A DNA stretch of 64,000 nucleotides from Spirosoma utsteinense (GTDB lineage: Bacteria > Bacteroidota > Bacteroidia > Cytophagales > Spirosomataceae): assembly GCF_014282275.1 (NCBI RefSeq), contig NZ_VFIA01000008.1, positions 1 through 64,000 of the forward strand, in the 5' to 3' direction. Each line of letters opens with the position of its first letter. The first letter of the stretch is position 1. The position numbers and the translations under genes are program-made. The notes under the pieces were generated by a model. It did no database searches and was not told the origin of the DNA. It saw nothing but the letters and a program-made list of their open reading frames with translations. Of this stretch, positions 29,472-38,482 are shown piece after piece.

Positions 29472-29933
29472 ATGAATCCGCTAATGCGCACGAACAACAA
29501 CGTACCGTCGTTGATCGAGACATCCGCGTCGGCAATCCGATTCGGTCGCGACATGAACGATCTCTTCAACACAAACGCGCCTTCGATGCATAGTCTTCCT
29601 GCCGTAAATGTGGTGGAGCATCAGGATGGGTTTCGTATTGACGTAGCTGCTCCCGGCCTGAAGAAAGAAGACTTCAAGCTAAACCTGAACCATAATAATC
29701 TCACGATTTCGGCTTACCAGGAGTCGCAGAAAGAAGATAAGGGGCCAAATACCGAGAAATATACCCGTCGGGAGTTTAGCTACTCGTCTTTTCAACGGAC
29801 TTTTACCTTACCAACTTCGGTTGATGCCGACAATATTCAGGCGTCTTATGCAGACGGCGTTCTGAAAATTGATGTACCGAAGCGGGACGAAGCCAAAGTA
29901 AAACCACCACGCCAAATTGAAATTGGTGGCTGA
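29472..29933 (+). CDS. Hsp20-family small heat-shock protein
   Basis: This 153-residue chaperone has an alpha-crystallin domain (about residues 45-145): LPAVNVVEHQDGFRIDVAAPGL (in two parts), FKLNLNHNNLTISA and FQRTFTLPTSVDADNI with ASYADGVLKIDVPK. The start at 29472 (MNPLMRTNN) fits the family; an earlier start at 29400 lies in the leader. It holds unfolded proteins under stress. The C-terminal IxI-like anchor is IEIG. No CIRCE element is visible upstream. A strong terminator follows at 29952. Confidence 0.93.
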   Translation: MNPLMRTNNNVPSLIETSASAIRFGRDMNDLFNTNAPSMHSLPAVNVVEHQDGFRIDVAAPGLKKEDFKLNLNHNNLTISAYQESQKEDKGPNTEKYTRREFSYSSFQRTFTLPTSVDADNIQASYADGVLKIDVPKRDEAKVKPPRQIEIGG

Positions 29934-29951
29934 TATGCCCTTGAGTACCAG

Positions 29952-29990
29952 AAAAGGCTCGTAAGAAACGTATCTGCGAGCCTTTTTTTT
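29952..29990 (+). terminator. Intrinsic terminator after Hsp20 gene
   Basis: AAAAGGCTCG and CGAGCC form a stem around a 15-nt loop and are followed by eight T residues. It starts 19 bp after the stop codon. Confidence 0.88.
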
Positions 29991-30171
29991 CACTCTAGAT
30001 CCAGCCCTAACAAAGACCTGTTAAAATTTGTTAAGGACAAGTAATATCAGGATTTTTAGCTCACGATTTCCGTTATATCGACAAGTAGACAACCGTGGTA
30101 GCATAAGGTTAAGGATACGGTCTGATACCTGTCTTACACAAGCATAATAACTAGATTTCCCTATTTAAAAC

Positions 30172-31716
30172 ATGAAAAGCAACTGGAAACTCTTAGCGTT
30201 GATGGCACTCCTGTCGAGTGTGGTTACGCTGGCCGCTTATAACTTTCTGGGTTTTAACAACCGGGATGTTATTTTCAACGAATCGTCGCCAACACCGACG
30301 ATTACGGGCCGCCTGGCGGCTCTGACGGGAAATGGCCCCATGGCCGCACCCAATGATTTCTCAACGGCCGCCGAATCTGTTACGCCTACCGTAGTACACA
30401 TCCGGACAACCATTACCCGAACTGTGCGCCAGCAACAGATGCCCGACATTTTCCGGGAGTTTTTTGGTGATGAGTTTGGTCAGGGACAGAACCAAGGCCA
30501 GAGTCGGCCACGCCGGCAACAGGGTCAGGCATCTGGGTCGGGCGTAATCATAAGCAAAGACGGATACATAGTTACGAACAACCACGTAGTGCAGGATGCC
30601 GACGAGGTTGAGGTGATCATGACCGACAAACGTAGCTTTAAAGCAAAAGTGATCGGTACTGATCCGTTGACCGACCTGGCTGTTATCAAAGTAGAAGCGA
30701 ACAACCTGCCTGCCATCGTACTTGGTGACTCCGACGCGCTTCGTTTGGGCGAGTGGGTACTGGCAGTTGGTTACCCACTTGATCTCGAATCAACAGTTAC
30801 GGCTGGTATTGTCAGTGCTAAAGGACGTGGTATTGGCATTCTGCAACGCGAAAACGCCCGCCAGCAGCCAACGGATCCAAAAGCTGACACCCCTATTGAA
30901 GCATTCATCCAGACAGATGCTGCTATCAATCCTGGTAACTCGGGTGGGGCACTCGTAAACCTGCGTGGTGAACTGATTGGTATCAACTCAGCCATTGCGT
31001 CGGCTACCGGCTATTACAGTGGCTACGGCTTCGCTGTTCCTGTATCGCTGGTTAAGAAAGTATCGGCTGACTTACTGAAATACGGTAATGTTCAGCGTGG
31101 CTACCTGGGTATCCTGCCTATCGAACTCAACAGCACGATTGCTAAGGAGAAAGGGGCTAAAGTAGGTCGTGGTATTTACGTGGACAGTGTTGTCGAGAAC
31201 GGTGCTGCTTCTGCTGCTGGTCTGAAGAAAGGAGATGTGATCGTGAAGATGGAAGGTCAACCCCTGGATTCAGATGCGCAGATGCGTGAGATCATCGGTC
31301 GTCGTCGTCCAGGTGATGCTGTAACTGTTACGATCAACCGCGATGGTTCAGAACGCGATGTTAAACTTGAACTGCGCAACCGCAACGGTGGGCGTGACGT
31401 TATCAAGAAAACGGAGGTAGCTACTGTCAATGCATCGTTGAAAAGCCTGGGAGCCGACTTTGAGGAACTGAGCGCTCAGGATGCCAAACAACTAGGCATT
31501 ACTGGTGGTGTTCGCGTCAAAAAGATCGTCGATGGCAAACTGGCTGAAACCGATATTGAAGAAGGATTCATCATCGTTAAGGCCAATGGTAAGAACGTGA
31601 AGACAACGAAAGATCTGCAAACGATCATGTCGGCGGTGAAAGAAGGCGAAGGATTGATGCTGATTGGCATGTACCCCAACAGTTCCCGCATGTATTACTA
31701 CGCTGTTCCGGTCTAA
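30172..31716 (+). CDS. HtrA/Deg-type serine protease with two PDZ domains
   Basis: This 514-residue periplasmic protease/chaperone degrades misfolded envelope proteins. An N-terminal hydrophobic segment (LLALMALLSSVVTLAAYNF) is a signal peptide or anchor. The triad is His138 (VTNNHVV), Asp168 (DPLTDLAVIKV) and Ser257 (NPGNSGGALV). A Gln/Arg-rich insert (GQNQGQSRPRRQQGQ) lies before the protease core. PDZ1 (about 310-400, GYLGI) and PDZ2 (about 415-505) follow. A 38-bp perfect hairpin ends the gene. Which Deg paralogue it is cannot be fixed. Confidence 0.95.
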   Translation: MKSNWKLLALMALLSSVVTLAAYNFLGFNNRDVIFNESSPTPTITGRLAALTGNGPMAAPNDFSTAAESVTPTVVHIRTTITRTVRQQQMPDIFREFFGDEFGQGQNQGQSRPRRQQGQASGSGVIISKDGYIVTNNHVVQDADEVEVIMTDKRSFKAKVIGTDPLTDLAVIKVEANNLPAIVLGDSDALRLGEWVLAVGYPLDLESTVTAGIVSAKGRGIGILQRENARQQPTDPKADTPIEAFIQTDAAINPGNSGGALVNLRGELIGINSAIASATGYYSGYGFAVPVSLVKKVSADLLKYGNVQRGYLGILPIELNSTIAKEKGAKVGRGIYVDSVVENGAASAAGLKKGDVIVKMEGQPLDSDAQMREIIGRRRPGDAVTVTINRDGSERDVKLELRNRNGGRDVIKKTEVATVNASLKSLGADFEELSAQDAKQLGITGGVRVKKIVDGKLAETDIEEGFIIVKANGKNVKTTKDLQTIMSAVKEGEGLMLIGMYPNSSRMYYYAVPV

Positions 31717-31718
31717 GA

Positions 31719-31798
31719 TCAATCATAGACTACCCATAACAAGAAGGGGACGCTCATAATTGAGCGTCCCCTTCTTGTTATGGGTAGTCTATGATTGA
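31719..31798. terminator. 38-bp perfect hairpin between htrA and gmd
   Basis: Arms 31719-31756 and 31761-31798 are perfectly complementary with only a 4-nt loop (TAAT). It starts 2 bp after the htrA stop and ends 3 bp before the gmd stop, so it fills the whole convergent gap and probably terminates both transcripts. Confidence 0.8.
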
Positions 31799-31801
31799 CG
31801 A

Positions 31802-32914
31802 CTATTCGTAGTAGTTCAAAATCTGGTGACCGCTTTTGGCCAGTAGTTGGTCACGACGGAAGAGCGCGATATCAGCATTCATCATGTCGTTAACAAGAGC
31901 TGGCAGATCGTACTTAGGCTTCCAGCCAAGTTGCGACATGGCTTTTGCAGGATCGCCAAGCAAGAGATCAACCTCAGTTGGGCGGAAGTAGCGGGGATCG
32001 ACGCAAACAACTTCTTTGCCAACCTCAACCGGGAAATCTGGATTCGATGCGCTAACGACCGTACCTACTTCACTGGCTCCTTCTCCTTTGAACTCAAGTT
32101 GAACGCCGATTTCGGCGAACGACATCCTGACAAAATCCCGAATACGGGTAGTAATACCGGTTGCAATAACGAAGTCTTCAGGCTTCTCCTGTTGCAGGAT
32201 CAGGTACATAGCCTCCACGTAATCTTTAGCATGACCCCAATCGCGTTGCGAGTCAAGATTACCCAGATAAACTTTATCCTGTAGACCCAAGCCAATACGA
32301 GCGACGGCGCGGGTAATTTTCCGGGTTACGAATGTTTCGCCCCGTAGCGGTGATTCGTGGTTGAACAGAATACCATTACACGCATACATATTGTAAGCTT
32401 CACGGTAGTTTACCGTTATCCAGTAACCATATAGCTTAGCAACGGCATAAGGCGAGCGCGGGTAGAATGGAGTCGTCTCCGACTGGGCATGGCCCTGTAC
32501 GCCACCATACAACTCCGAAGTGGATGCCTGATAGATCCGGGTTTTTTCGGTCAGACCCAATAGCCGAACGGCTTCCAGAATACGCAGGGTACCGATGCCA
32601 TCTACCTGAGCGGTATATTCGGGCTCCTCGAAACTAACCTGCACGTGCGACATAGCACCAAGGTTATAAATTTCGTCGGGCTGCACTTCCTGAATGATAC
32701 GGATAATGTTGGTTGAGTCTGACAGATCGCCGTAATGCAGTTTCAGTCGTATGTTACGCTCATGCGGATCTTCATACATGTGATCGATCCGCTGGGTATT
32801 AAACAACGAACTACGACGCTTGATGCCATGCACTTCATATCCCTTGTCTAATAATAACTCGGCCAGATAGGCTCCGTCCTGTCCGGTCACACCGGTTATC
32901 AACGCTTTTTTCAT
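31802..32914 (-). CDS. gmd: GDP-mannose 4,6-dehydratase
   Basis: This 370-residue extended SDR converts GDP-mannose to GDP-4-keto-6-deoxymannose, the precursor of GDP-fucose and other deoxyhexoses for surface glycans. [15 protein letters not shown] is the NADP-binding loop, [13 protein letters not shown] is typical of Gmd, ASTSELYG holds the Ser/Thr and Glu, and [12 protein letters not shown] carries the Tyr-Lys pair. No GDP-fucose synthase or glycosyltransferase is nearby, so the next step is encoded elsewhere. Confidence 0.96.
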   Translation of the reverse strand: MKKALITGVTGQDGAYLAELLLDKGYEVHGIKRRSSLFNTQRIDHMYEDPHERNIRLKLHYGDLSDSTNIIRIIQEVQPDEIYNLGAMSHVQVSFEEPEYTAQVDGIGTLRILEAVRLLGLTEKTRIYQASTSELYGGVQGHAQSETTPFYPRSPYAVAKLYGYWITVNYREAYNMYACNGILFNHESPLRGETFVTRKITRAVARIGLGLQDKVYLGNLDSQRDWGHAKDYVEAMYLILQQEKPEDFVIATGITTRIRDFVRMSFAEIGVQLEFKGEGASEVGTVVSASNPDFPVEVGKEVVCVDPRYFRPTEVDLLLGDPAKAMSQLGWKPKYDLPALVNDMMNADIALFRRDQLLAKSGHQILNYYE

Positions 32915-32995
32915 GGTACAATTACTGAAGAAGGCTGCTGCCTGACTTGTACAAAATACACTTCAAAGTTAGGGCACATGCCCTTAATTTCTGAT

Positions 32996-33592
32996 TTATT
33001 TTATTAACAGGCTTCGCCGAACATCCACTTTGTCGGGCTGTAGCTGAGCCGATGCAATTAGCTGTCTGATAGATGAGTAATACCGCTCTGCATCCAGTCG
33101 ACGCATGAAGTCCCCCACTTTAAGTTTATATGTTGGTTGGCTGTAACTCAGGTATGCGCTAAGTTCGGGAAAATTCTGATATATCAGTAACTTTACGGAC
33201 TCAACTTCCTGACGCTGGTTACCAACATATACTTGTACACGAAACCCCGGCGCATACCGAACGGTCCGGTTTTTAGTCGCAATCGTATCCAGTACGGCAT
33301 CCAGCCGACGGTTAACATGTAGGGCTTCAGCCGGGCCAGTGGGCTTGCGCGTATCGCTCCGGCGGGGCGCTGTTGCCGTGGGCGGTAGCGTTGTCGCGGG
33401 AGCCGCAGACCGGCTGGACGGCGCAGTAGTCACACTCGGGGGCGCTTTATAGGTGGGTCGTACAGATGCCAAATCCTCACTATACCCATTATAATCAACG
33501 GTTGTACGCCCTGAACTCGTTGACCGGCTGCTGGCACAACCCGCCAGTCCTAAAACCACTGCTATCAGCAACCCACTGTATTCGAAACGCAT
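32996..33592 (-). CDS. SPOR-like lipoprotein
   Basis: This about 198-residue lipoprotein starts at 33592 (MRFEYSGLL) or three codons upstream at 33601; a reading from 33697 adds residues lacking signal-peptide character. Lipobox LAGC lies at about residue 19. A Ser/Thr/Pro-rich linker (about 25-100) leads to a C-terminal SPOR-type domain (FRVQVYVGNQRQEVE, then YLSYSQPTYKLKVGDFMRRLDAE in parts), which binds denuded peptidoglycan glycans. It is divergent from murB with 121 bp between the starts, matching a cell-wall role. Confidence 0.82.
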   Translation of the reverse strand: MRFEYSGLLIAVVLGLAGCASSRSTSSGRTTVDYNGYSEDLASVRPTYKAPPSVTTAPSSRSAAPATTLPPTATAPRRSDTRKPTGPAEALHVNRRLDAVLDTIATKNRTVRYAPGFRVQVYVGNQRQEVESVKLLIYQNFPELSAYLSYSQPTYKLKVGDFMRRLDAERYYSSIRQLIASAQLQPDKVDVRRSLLIK

Positions 33593-33684
33593 AACTATCA
33601 TTGTATGAGACAGCAAAAATAACCATTTTGACTGTCTTCGTGTCACATGACCTTCCAGCTCACTATCGCCTACAGGATTTTGGT

Positions 33685-33692
33685 TAATTTTG
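33685..33692 (+). promoter_or_regulatory. -7 box of murB promoter
   Basis: TAATTTTG matches the Bacteroidota TAnnTTTG element 21 bp before the murB start. No good -33 TTTG was found, so confidence is moderate. Confidence 0.45.
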
Positions 33693-33713
33693 TGCATCTA
33701 TTTATGACGAAAG

Positions 33714-34739
33714 ATGCTTAACATACAAAGCCACGTGTCGCTCAAACCTTACAATACGTTTAGGATTGATGCCCACGCCCGGTACTTGGTGGAAATTAAT
33801 CATGCTGATGATATTAATACTCTTCTGCAATTAACTGATTTCGTGGGATTGCCTAAGTTAATATTGGGGGGAGGCAGCAATGTGTTACTTTGTCATGACT
33901 TCGATGGTCTGGTTATTAAAATGAATATCCAGGGTATTGATGTTATTCGGGAAGACGACGACCATATCTATCTGGTGGCCGGCGCTGGTGTCAACTGGCA
34001 TGAACTCGTCCAATTCTGTGTTCAGCAGGGCTACGCTGGCATGGAGAACCTGGCGCTTATTCCCGGCACTGTTGGAGCAGCGCCACTGCAAAACATTGGT
34101 GCCTATGGCGTGGAACTGGAACAGGTCTTCGAATCCCTGACGGCTGTTCATACACAGACCGGGGAACGTCGAACATTTTCTCACGCCGATTGCCAGTTTG
34201 GCTACCGCGAGAGCGTATTTAAACGCGAACTGAAGAGCCATTACATTATTACCAGCGTTACCTTCCAGCTAAACAAACGACCAACGTTCCATACCCGCTA
34301 CGGAGCTATTCAGGAGACGCTGACCGAAATGGGCGTGTCGGAAGACAAGCTATCGATAAAAGCCATTAGCGACGCCGTCATCCGGATACGGCGCAGCAAA
34401 CTTCCCGACCCGGCACAGATTGGCAATGCAGGCAGTTTTTTCAAGAATCCTGAAATCCCAAAAACTCAGTTCGATACCCTGAAGGAGCAATTTGCTGAAT
34501 TACCAGGCTATCCCATTGGCGATGAAGCCGTTAAAGTTCCGGCTGGCTGGCTCATTGAACAGGCTGGCTGGAAAGGTCACCGCGTTGGCGATGCCGGCGT
34601 TCATAGTAAACAGGCGCTGGTGCTGGTCAATTATGGCAATGCTACCGGCCAGGAACTGCTAAACCTGGCCAGACAGGTGCGGGATTCGGTACAGGAAAAA
34701 TTTGGCATAGCCATTACGCCGGAGGTAAATGTGGTTTGA
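33714..34739 (+). CDS. murB: UDP-N-acetylenolpyruvoylglucosamine reductase
   Basis: This 341-residue FAD enzyme makes UDP-N-acetylmuramate for peptidoglycan. GGGSNVLL is at residues 52-59, PGTVGAAPLQNIGAYG at about 118-132, YRESVFK at about 164-170, and the catalytic Ser241 is in GNAGSFFKNP. The length and the YRESxFK loop fit the type I (E. coli-like) enzyme. It is monocistronic. A large compound hairpin begins right after the stop. Confidence 0.96.
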   Translation: MLNIQSHVSLKPYNTFRIDAHARYLVEINHADDINTLLQLTDFVGLPKLILGGGSNVLLCHDFDGLVIKMNIQGIDVIREDDDHIYLVAGAGVNWHELVQFCVQQGYAGMENLALIPGTVGAAPLQNIGAYGVELEQVFESLTAVHTQTGERRTFSHADCQFGYRESVFKRELKSHYIITSVTFQLNKRPTFHTRYGAIQETLTEMGVSEDKLSIKAISDAVIRIRRSKLPDPAQIGNAGSFFKNPEIPKTQFDTLKEQFAELPGYPIGDEAVKVPAGWLIEQAGWKGHRVGDAGVHSKQALVLVNYGNATGQELLNLARQVRDSVQEKFGIAITPEVNVV

Positions 34740-34853
34740 AAAGAGTCGTAGAAGTCGTAAGAGTCGTAAGTGGCTGACGCGAAAGCAACAAGCCTGCGTC
34801 AGCCACTTACGACTTCTACGACTTACGACTTCTACGACTCTTACGACTTCTAC
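34740..34853. repeat. Compound hairpin with 8-9-nt quasi-tandem arms
   Basis: The left arm consists of GTCGTAGAA/GTCGTAAGA-type units followed by GTAAGTGGCTGACGC (to 34780); the right arm (from 34796) is the complement with extra units. The inner 18 bp (34763-34780 with 34796-34813) pair perfectly. It fills the convergent gap between murB and the ROK kinase gene. Its core is shared with the hairpin at 63406. Confidence 0.8.
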
Positions 34854-35764
34854 TCAAAGCATAACGAAGCGGCACCGAGCAGACCCGCGTCGTTTCCAAG
34901 CGTAGCCCGCCGGATGAGCAGGCCGTTCTTATAGTAGTCGTTAAGCCAGTAATCCAGCGTTTTATTAACAGCAGGCAGGATATAATCGAACGATGCCGAC
35001 AGACCGCCCCCGATCAACACTTGCTTGATATCCAGTATTTTAATAAGCGTTGCCAGCCCTTCGCCCAGCATTTCGCCTACTTCATTCCAGATCTGTAAGG
35101 CCAGTTCGTCGTTCTCGGCTGCTGCTGCGACAAGACCCGTGGTGGAAATATCACCCTCGGCTGACAGTTGCGTTTCGCCGTTGAACTCGCTCCGGCGAAG
35201 ATTGGCCAGATCGAGCAGTTCTTTTTTACCAATATTCCGTTCCAGCACCCGGCCATTACGCGACGGGATATGGCCAGGCTCCATGGCATTACCATCGCCC
35301 CCGGTAAAAATCTTTTTGTTGATAATTGCAGCGCCACCAACACCCGTTCCGAGCGTAATGAAAATGTAATTTTCCTTGATTTTTTCTTCAGCGAAGTAAT
35401 ATTCGCCTAAGGCAGCGGCATTGGCGTCGTTGGCCAGAAAAAACTGGACCCCCGCAAACCGTTTGGTGAGCATATCGACCATCGGCATACCATCGATCTC
35501 CGGAATAGCCGTAATTTCCAAAGGCACGGTCCGGTCGGTGTTGAGCATGCCGGGCAAGCCAATGCCTACTTTCTTAACCTCTTTGTTAGCCAGTAATTGC
35601 AGCGCTACGGCATCGCCAAACCGTTCAACAAAGTGGCCCGACTGCCGCCAACTCATGGTATCGTGGCTGTAGAAGTTGGAAATTTTGCCGGTGTCGGCTT
35701 CAACAATACCCATTTTGACGTTCGTGCCGCCAACGTCGATACCCAGATATTCAACAGAAGACAT
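34850..35764 (-). CDS. ROK-family sugar kinase
   Basis: This 304-residue kinase has the phosphate-binding DVGGTNVKMGI (10-20), ANDANAAALGEYYF with the likely catalytic Asp, and LGTGVGGAAIINKKIFTGG. The family phosphorylates glucose or other hexoses. The usual ROK zinc motif CxCGxxGC is absent: the corresponding stretch after GHIPS has no Cys. This matches some glucokinase-like ROK branches. Substrate is likely glucose but unproven. It is monocistronic; a 22-nt direct repeat flanks it on both sides. Confidence 0.87.
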   Translation of the reverse strand: MSSVEYLGIDVGGTNVKMGIVEADTGKISNFYSHDTMSWRQSGHFVERFGDAVALQLLANKEVKKVGIGLPGMLNTDRTVPLEITAIPEIDGMPMVDMLTKRFAGVQFFLANDANAAALGEYYFAEEKIKENYIFITLGTGVGGAAIINKKIFTGGDGNAMEPGHIPSRNGRVLERNIGKKELLDLANLRRSEFNGETQLSAEGDISTTGLVAAAAENDELALQIWNEVGEMLGEGLATLIKILDIKQVLIGGGLSASFDYILPAVNKTLDYWLNDYYKNGLLIRRATLGNDAGLLGAASLCFE

Positions 35765-35831
35765 TCTTAAATTCTCGGTTTATAGTTTTGGTTGCTGGTT
35801 CTCGGACCGATGAAGTGGGCCGCAAGATACG

Positions 35832-35853
35832 AAAGAGTCGTAGAAGTCGTAAG
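35832..35853 (+). repeat. 22-nt direct repeat of the murB hairpin arm
   Basis: These 22 nt (beginning AAAGAGTCGTAGAAGTCG) are identical to 34740-34761. Here they stand without a full complementary arm, upstream of the ROK start, so the two copies bracket the ROK gene. Confidence 0.75.
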
Positions 35854-35941
35854 GCCGAAACGCTATACGTCAACAAGTCACAGACAGTTGAGACAAAGCT
35901 GCCAACTTCGCGTCGGCCATGGCAGATGCCATACACCCCGC

Positions 35942-36616
35942 TCAAATGTCGCCTAACTGTGGCCGGATCAGGATTTCCTCAACGACAGCGCTTTTCGATA
36001 ACGAGTAGGCCATCCAGGTGCTTTCCGCTACGTCTTCAGGTTTCATGAAGCGATCCTCGGGCAGGTCAGTACCGGTCCAGCTGGCCGTGAGCGTAGCCCC
36101 CGGCAAAATAGCCGTGACCTTCACATCATGCGGTTTAAGCTCTTCGCGCAGAACCCGGCTCATACCCAGCAAAGCGAATTTAGAGATGCAGTAAGAACCG
36201 CCGTTGATATAAGGCGTAATGCTGGCCGTAGAGCACATCATAAAAATATGTCCCTTCCGCTGAATCATCATGTCGCGCACCAAACCCCGCGTCAGGTGAT
36301 AGGCGCTACCCACGTTCGTTGTCATGAGCTGCTCAAATGTACCTTCGGCTTCGTTATGAATCTGGCCGGGCTGAAACACACCCGTATTATTGACCAGCAC
36401 GTCGACGGGCCGGTTCAGCGACTCGACGTAAGCGACCAGCGCATCGACCCCGCTACGGCTCGATAAATCGGCAGAGAAGGGCAACAGACCTGGACCGCTG
36501 ATCCCGTCGATCGAGCGGGCGCAGACAATGGCATCAAATCCTTCGGCAACAAACCGGTCAACGATAGCGCGACCAATGCCTTTGGTTCCGCCCGTAACAA
36601 CAATTAATGGCTTCAT
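35942..36616 (-). CDS. Short-chain dehydrogenase/reductase
   Basis: This 224-residue classical SDR has the NAD(P) motif TGGTKGIG (8-15), NNTG near residue 76-79, and the catalytic Ser129/Ser132 region with Tyr142 and Lys146 (YCISK). The start at 36616 (MKPLIVVTGG) is preferred; an upstream start at 36640 adds eight residues. It is a cytosolic oxidoreductase with unknown substrate. It is divergent from mlaE. Confidence 0.9.
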   Translation of the reverse strand: MKPLIVVTGGTKGIGRAIVDRFVAEGFDAIVCARSIDGISGPGLLPFSADLSSRSGVDALVAYVESLNRPVDVLVNNTGVFQPGQIHNEAEGTFEQLMTTNVGSAYHLTRGLVRDMMIQRKGHIFMMCSTASITPYINGGSYCISKFALLGMSRVLREELKPHDVKVTAILPGATLTASWTGTDLPEDRFMKPEDVAESTWMAYSLSKSAVVEEILIRPQLGDI

Positions 36617-36704
36617 ATAAAGTATATTGCTCCCGTTCATACCCCACTTGCCTTAAAGACCAGCAAGGTTTGTAAACGACCGCAAGTTACGGCAGAAACC
36701 ATTC

Positions 36705-36712
36705 TACCTTTG
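36705..36712 (+). promoter_or_regulatory. -7 box of mlaE promoter
   Basis: TACCTTTG matches TAnnTTTG. It overlaps a possible TTG start at 36710, which argues that translation begins downstream (36728 or, better, 36782). Confidence 0.45.
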
Positions 36713-36781
36713 CTTAGGTTGTTCCCAATGTATTCCAGTAGCCCGATAGTGGGCACGGATAGTTGTTCCTTAGCTGCTTGT

Positions 36782-37513
36782 ATGTCACGGATAGGCCGGT
36801 ATTTTATTTTCTTAGGGTCACTTTTTCGCAACCGCGAGAAGCTGGGTGTCTACTTAAAACTTATTCTGGGCGAGTGTAACTCCATTGGGGTTGGTTCAGT
36901 ATTTATCGTCGCGCTGGTAGCGTCGTTTATCGGGGCCGTTACCTGCGTTCAGACAGCCTATAATCTCTCGAACCCGTTCGTTCCGAAAAATATCATCGCT
37001 CTCATCGTTCGCGATAGTACAATCCTGGAACTGGCTCCCACCATTACCTGCATCGTACTGGCCGGTAAAGTAGGGTCTAACATTGCCGGCGAACTGGGCA
37101 CGATGCGTATTACCGAGCAAATCGATGCGCTGGAAGTAATGGGCATCAATTCGAGCTCATACCTGATCTTGCCCAAAGTAATTGCTTCGATGCTGATGTT
37201 CCCGCTGCTGGTCATTCTGGCCGGGTTTCTGTCGATCCTGGGTGGCTACATTGCCGGGGTACTGGCCGGTGTTATCTCACCTGAAGAGTACGTTTCGGGA
37301 TTGCGGTACGATTACAAACCCTTCGGTGTGGCCTTTGCGCTTATCAAAACAACCGCATTTGCCTTCCTGGTATCGACAATCTCGGCCTTCCAGGGCTATA
37401 ACGTTAGCGGTGGCGCCCTCGAAGTGGGTAGTGCGTCTACCTCAGCCGTCACAAACAGTTGTATCGCCATTGTAGCTGCCGATTTTATCCTCACGCAACT
37501 GCTGTTAACCTGA
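36782..37513 (+). CDS. mlaE: MlaE-type ABC transporter permease
   Basis: This 243-residue inner-membrane permease belongs to the Mla phospholipid transport family. The start at 36782 (MSRIGRYFIFLGSLF) matches family N-termini; an ATG at 36728 is an alternative. Features are GECNSIGVGSVFIVALVASFIG, an EL-GTMRITEQIDALEVMGINSSSYL-like loop (the MlaE hallmark) and five to six hydrophobic helices. It is followed after a hairpin by mlaF. No MCE-domain mlaD is next to the pair. Confidence 0.92.
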   Translation: MSRIGRYFIFLGSLFRNREKLGVYLKLILGECNSIGVGSVFIVALVASFIGAVTCVQTAYNLSNPFVPKNIIALIVRDSTILELAPTITCIVLAGKVGSNIAGELGTMRITEQIDALEVMGINSSSYLILPKVIASMLMFPLLVILAGFLSILGGYIAGVLAGVISPEEYVSGLRYDYKPFGVAFALIKTTAFAFLVSTISAFQGYNVSGGALEVGSASTSAVTNSCIAIVAADFILTQLLLT

Positions 37514-37523
37514 TAAGCGAATG

Positions 37524-37591
37524 GGTGAATGAGCGAGTGAGCGACTCTAAGTTTGCCTTCATTCACTCATTCGCTCACTCGCTCATTCACT
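37524..37591. repeat. 20-bp hairpin with GAATGAGC-type arms between mlaE and mlaF
   Basis: Arms 37525-37544 and 37571-37590 pair perfectly; both are built from 8-nt units such as GAATGAGC/GAGTGAGC. It lies between two genes that should be co-expressed, so it may attenuate or stabilise rather than end the transcript. Confidence 0.65.
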
Positions 37592-37603
37592 CCTTAGACG
37601 AGA

Positions 37604-38350
37604 ATGATCGATATTAAACACATAGCAAAAACGTTCGGCGACCGGCAGGTATTAGCGGGTATCGACGGTTCGTTTCAACCGGGCCAGACAAGCCTGATTA
37701 TCGGTGGTAGCGGTACAGGGAAAAGCGTACTGCTGAAGTGCATGATTGGCCTGATCAAACCAGATGAGGGCGAAGTTCTTTACGACGGCCGTAATTTTCT
37801 GACCGTTAATGAAGACGATCAGAAAGTGATCCGGCGCGAAATGGGGGTTCTCTTTCAGGGGTCGGCTTTGTTCGACTCAAAAACGGTACTGGAAAATGTT
37901 CGTTTCCCACTCGATATGCTCACCGATCACGCAGAAAATGACAAACTGGACCGGGCGCGGGAATGCCTGCAACGGGTTGGACTGGAAGAGGCCGCCGACC
38001 GGATGCCGTCAGAGATCAGTGGTGGTATGAAAAAGCGGGTAGGTATTGCCCGGGCAATCGTGCTGAACCCCAAATACCTGTTCTGCGACGAACCTAACTC
38101 CGGGCTCGATCCGCTGACATCCATAAAGATCGATCAGCTCATCAAAGAAATTACCGACGAGTACAAAATCACTACAGTCGTTATTACCCACGACATGAAC
38201 TCGATGATGGAAATTGGCGATAAAATTATGTTTCTCTACGAAGGCAAAAAACTGTGGGAGGGCAACAGCGCTACCCTCACACAGTCTAATGTCAGCGAAT
38301 TGAACGAGTTTATCTTCGCCAGTAAGCTTATTCGCGATATGCAACATTAA
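37604..38350 (+). CDS. mlaF: MlaF-type ABC transporter ATPase
   Basis: This 248-residue ATPase powers MlaE. Walker A GGSGTGKS is at residues 34-41, the signature is ISGGMKKRVGIARAI, and Walker B is followed by the MlaF-typical CDEPNSGLDP. HDMNSMMEIGDKIMFLYEGK includes the switch His. It is cytosolic at the inner membrane. Together with mlaE it makes the core of a lipid transporter that maintains outer-membrane asymmetry. Confidence 0.94.
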   Translation: MIDIKHIAKTFGDRQVLAGIDGSFQPGQTSLIIGGSGTGKSVLLKCMIGLIKPDEGEVLYDGRNFLTVNEDDQKVIRREMGVLFQGSALFDSKTVLENVRFPLDMLTDHAENDKLDRARECLQRVGLEEAADRMPSEISGGMKKRVGIARAIVLNPKYLFCDEPNSGLDPLTSIKIDQLIKEITDEYKITTVVITHDMNSMMEIGDKIMFLYEGKKLWEGNSATLTQSNVSELNEFIFASKLIRDMQH

Positions 38351-38360
38351 TCGTATTACC

Positions 38361-38430
38361 CTGTATCCTGGACGGCCACGTCCGGGTGATTGGCTGTCTT
38401 CACTCCCGGACGTAGCGGGCCAGGATACAG
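38361..38430. terminator. Interrupted hairpin after mlaF
   Basis: The outer stem CTGTATCCTGG/CCAGGATACAG (11 bp) and inner stem CGTCCGGG/CCCGGACG (8 bp) are separated by an internal loop. A near-identical copy of the left part is found at 42188-42210. Confidence 0.65.
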
Positions 38431-38482
38431 TTCAGTACAAAGTCAGATAAACTCAGGCGAACATAAAACCCTTGAATAAATT

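Noticed and set aside
34740..34853. CRISPR-like repeat array
   Set aside because: The 8-9-nt units have no spacers and form one hairpin; no cas gene is present.
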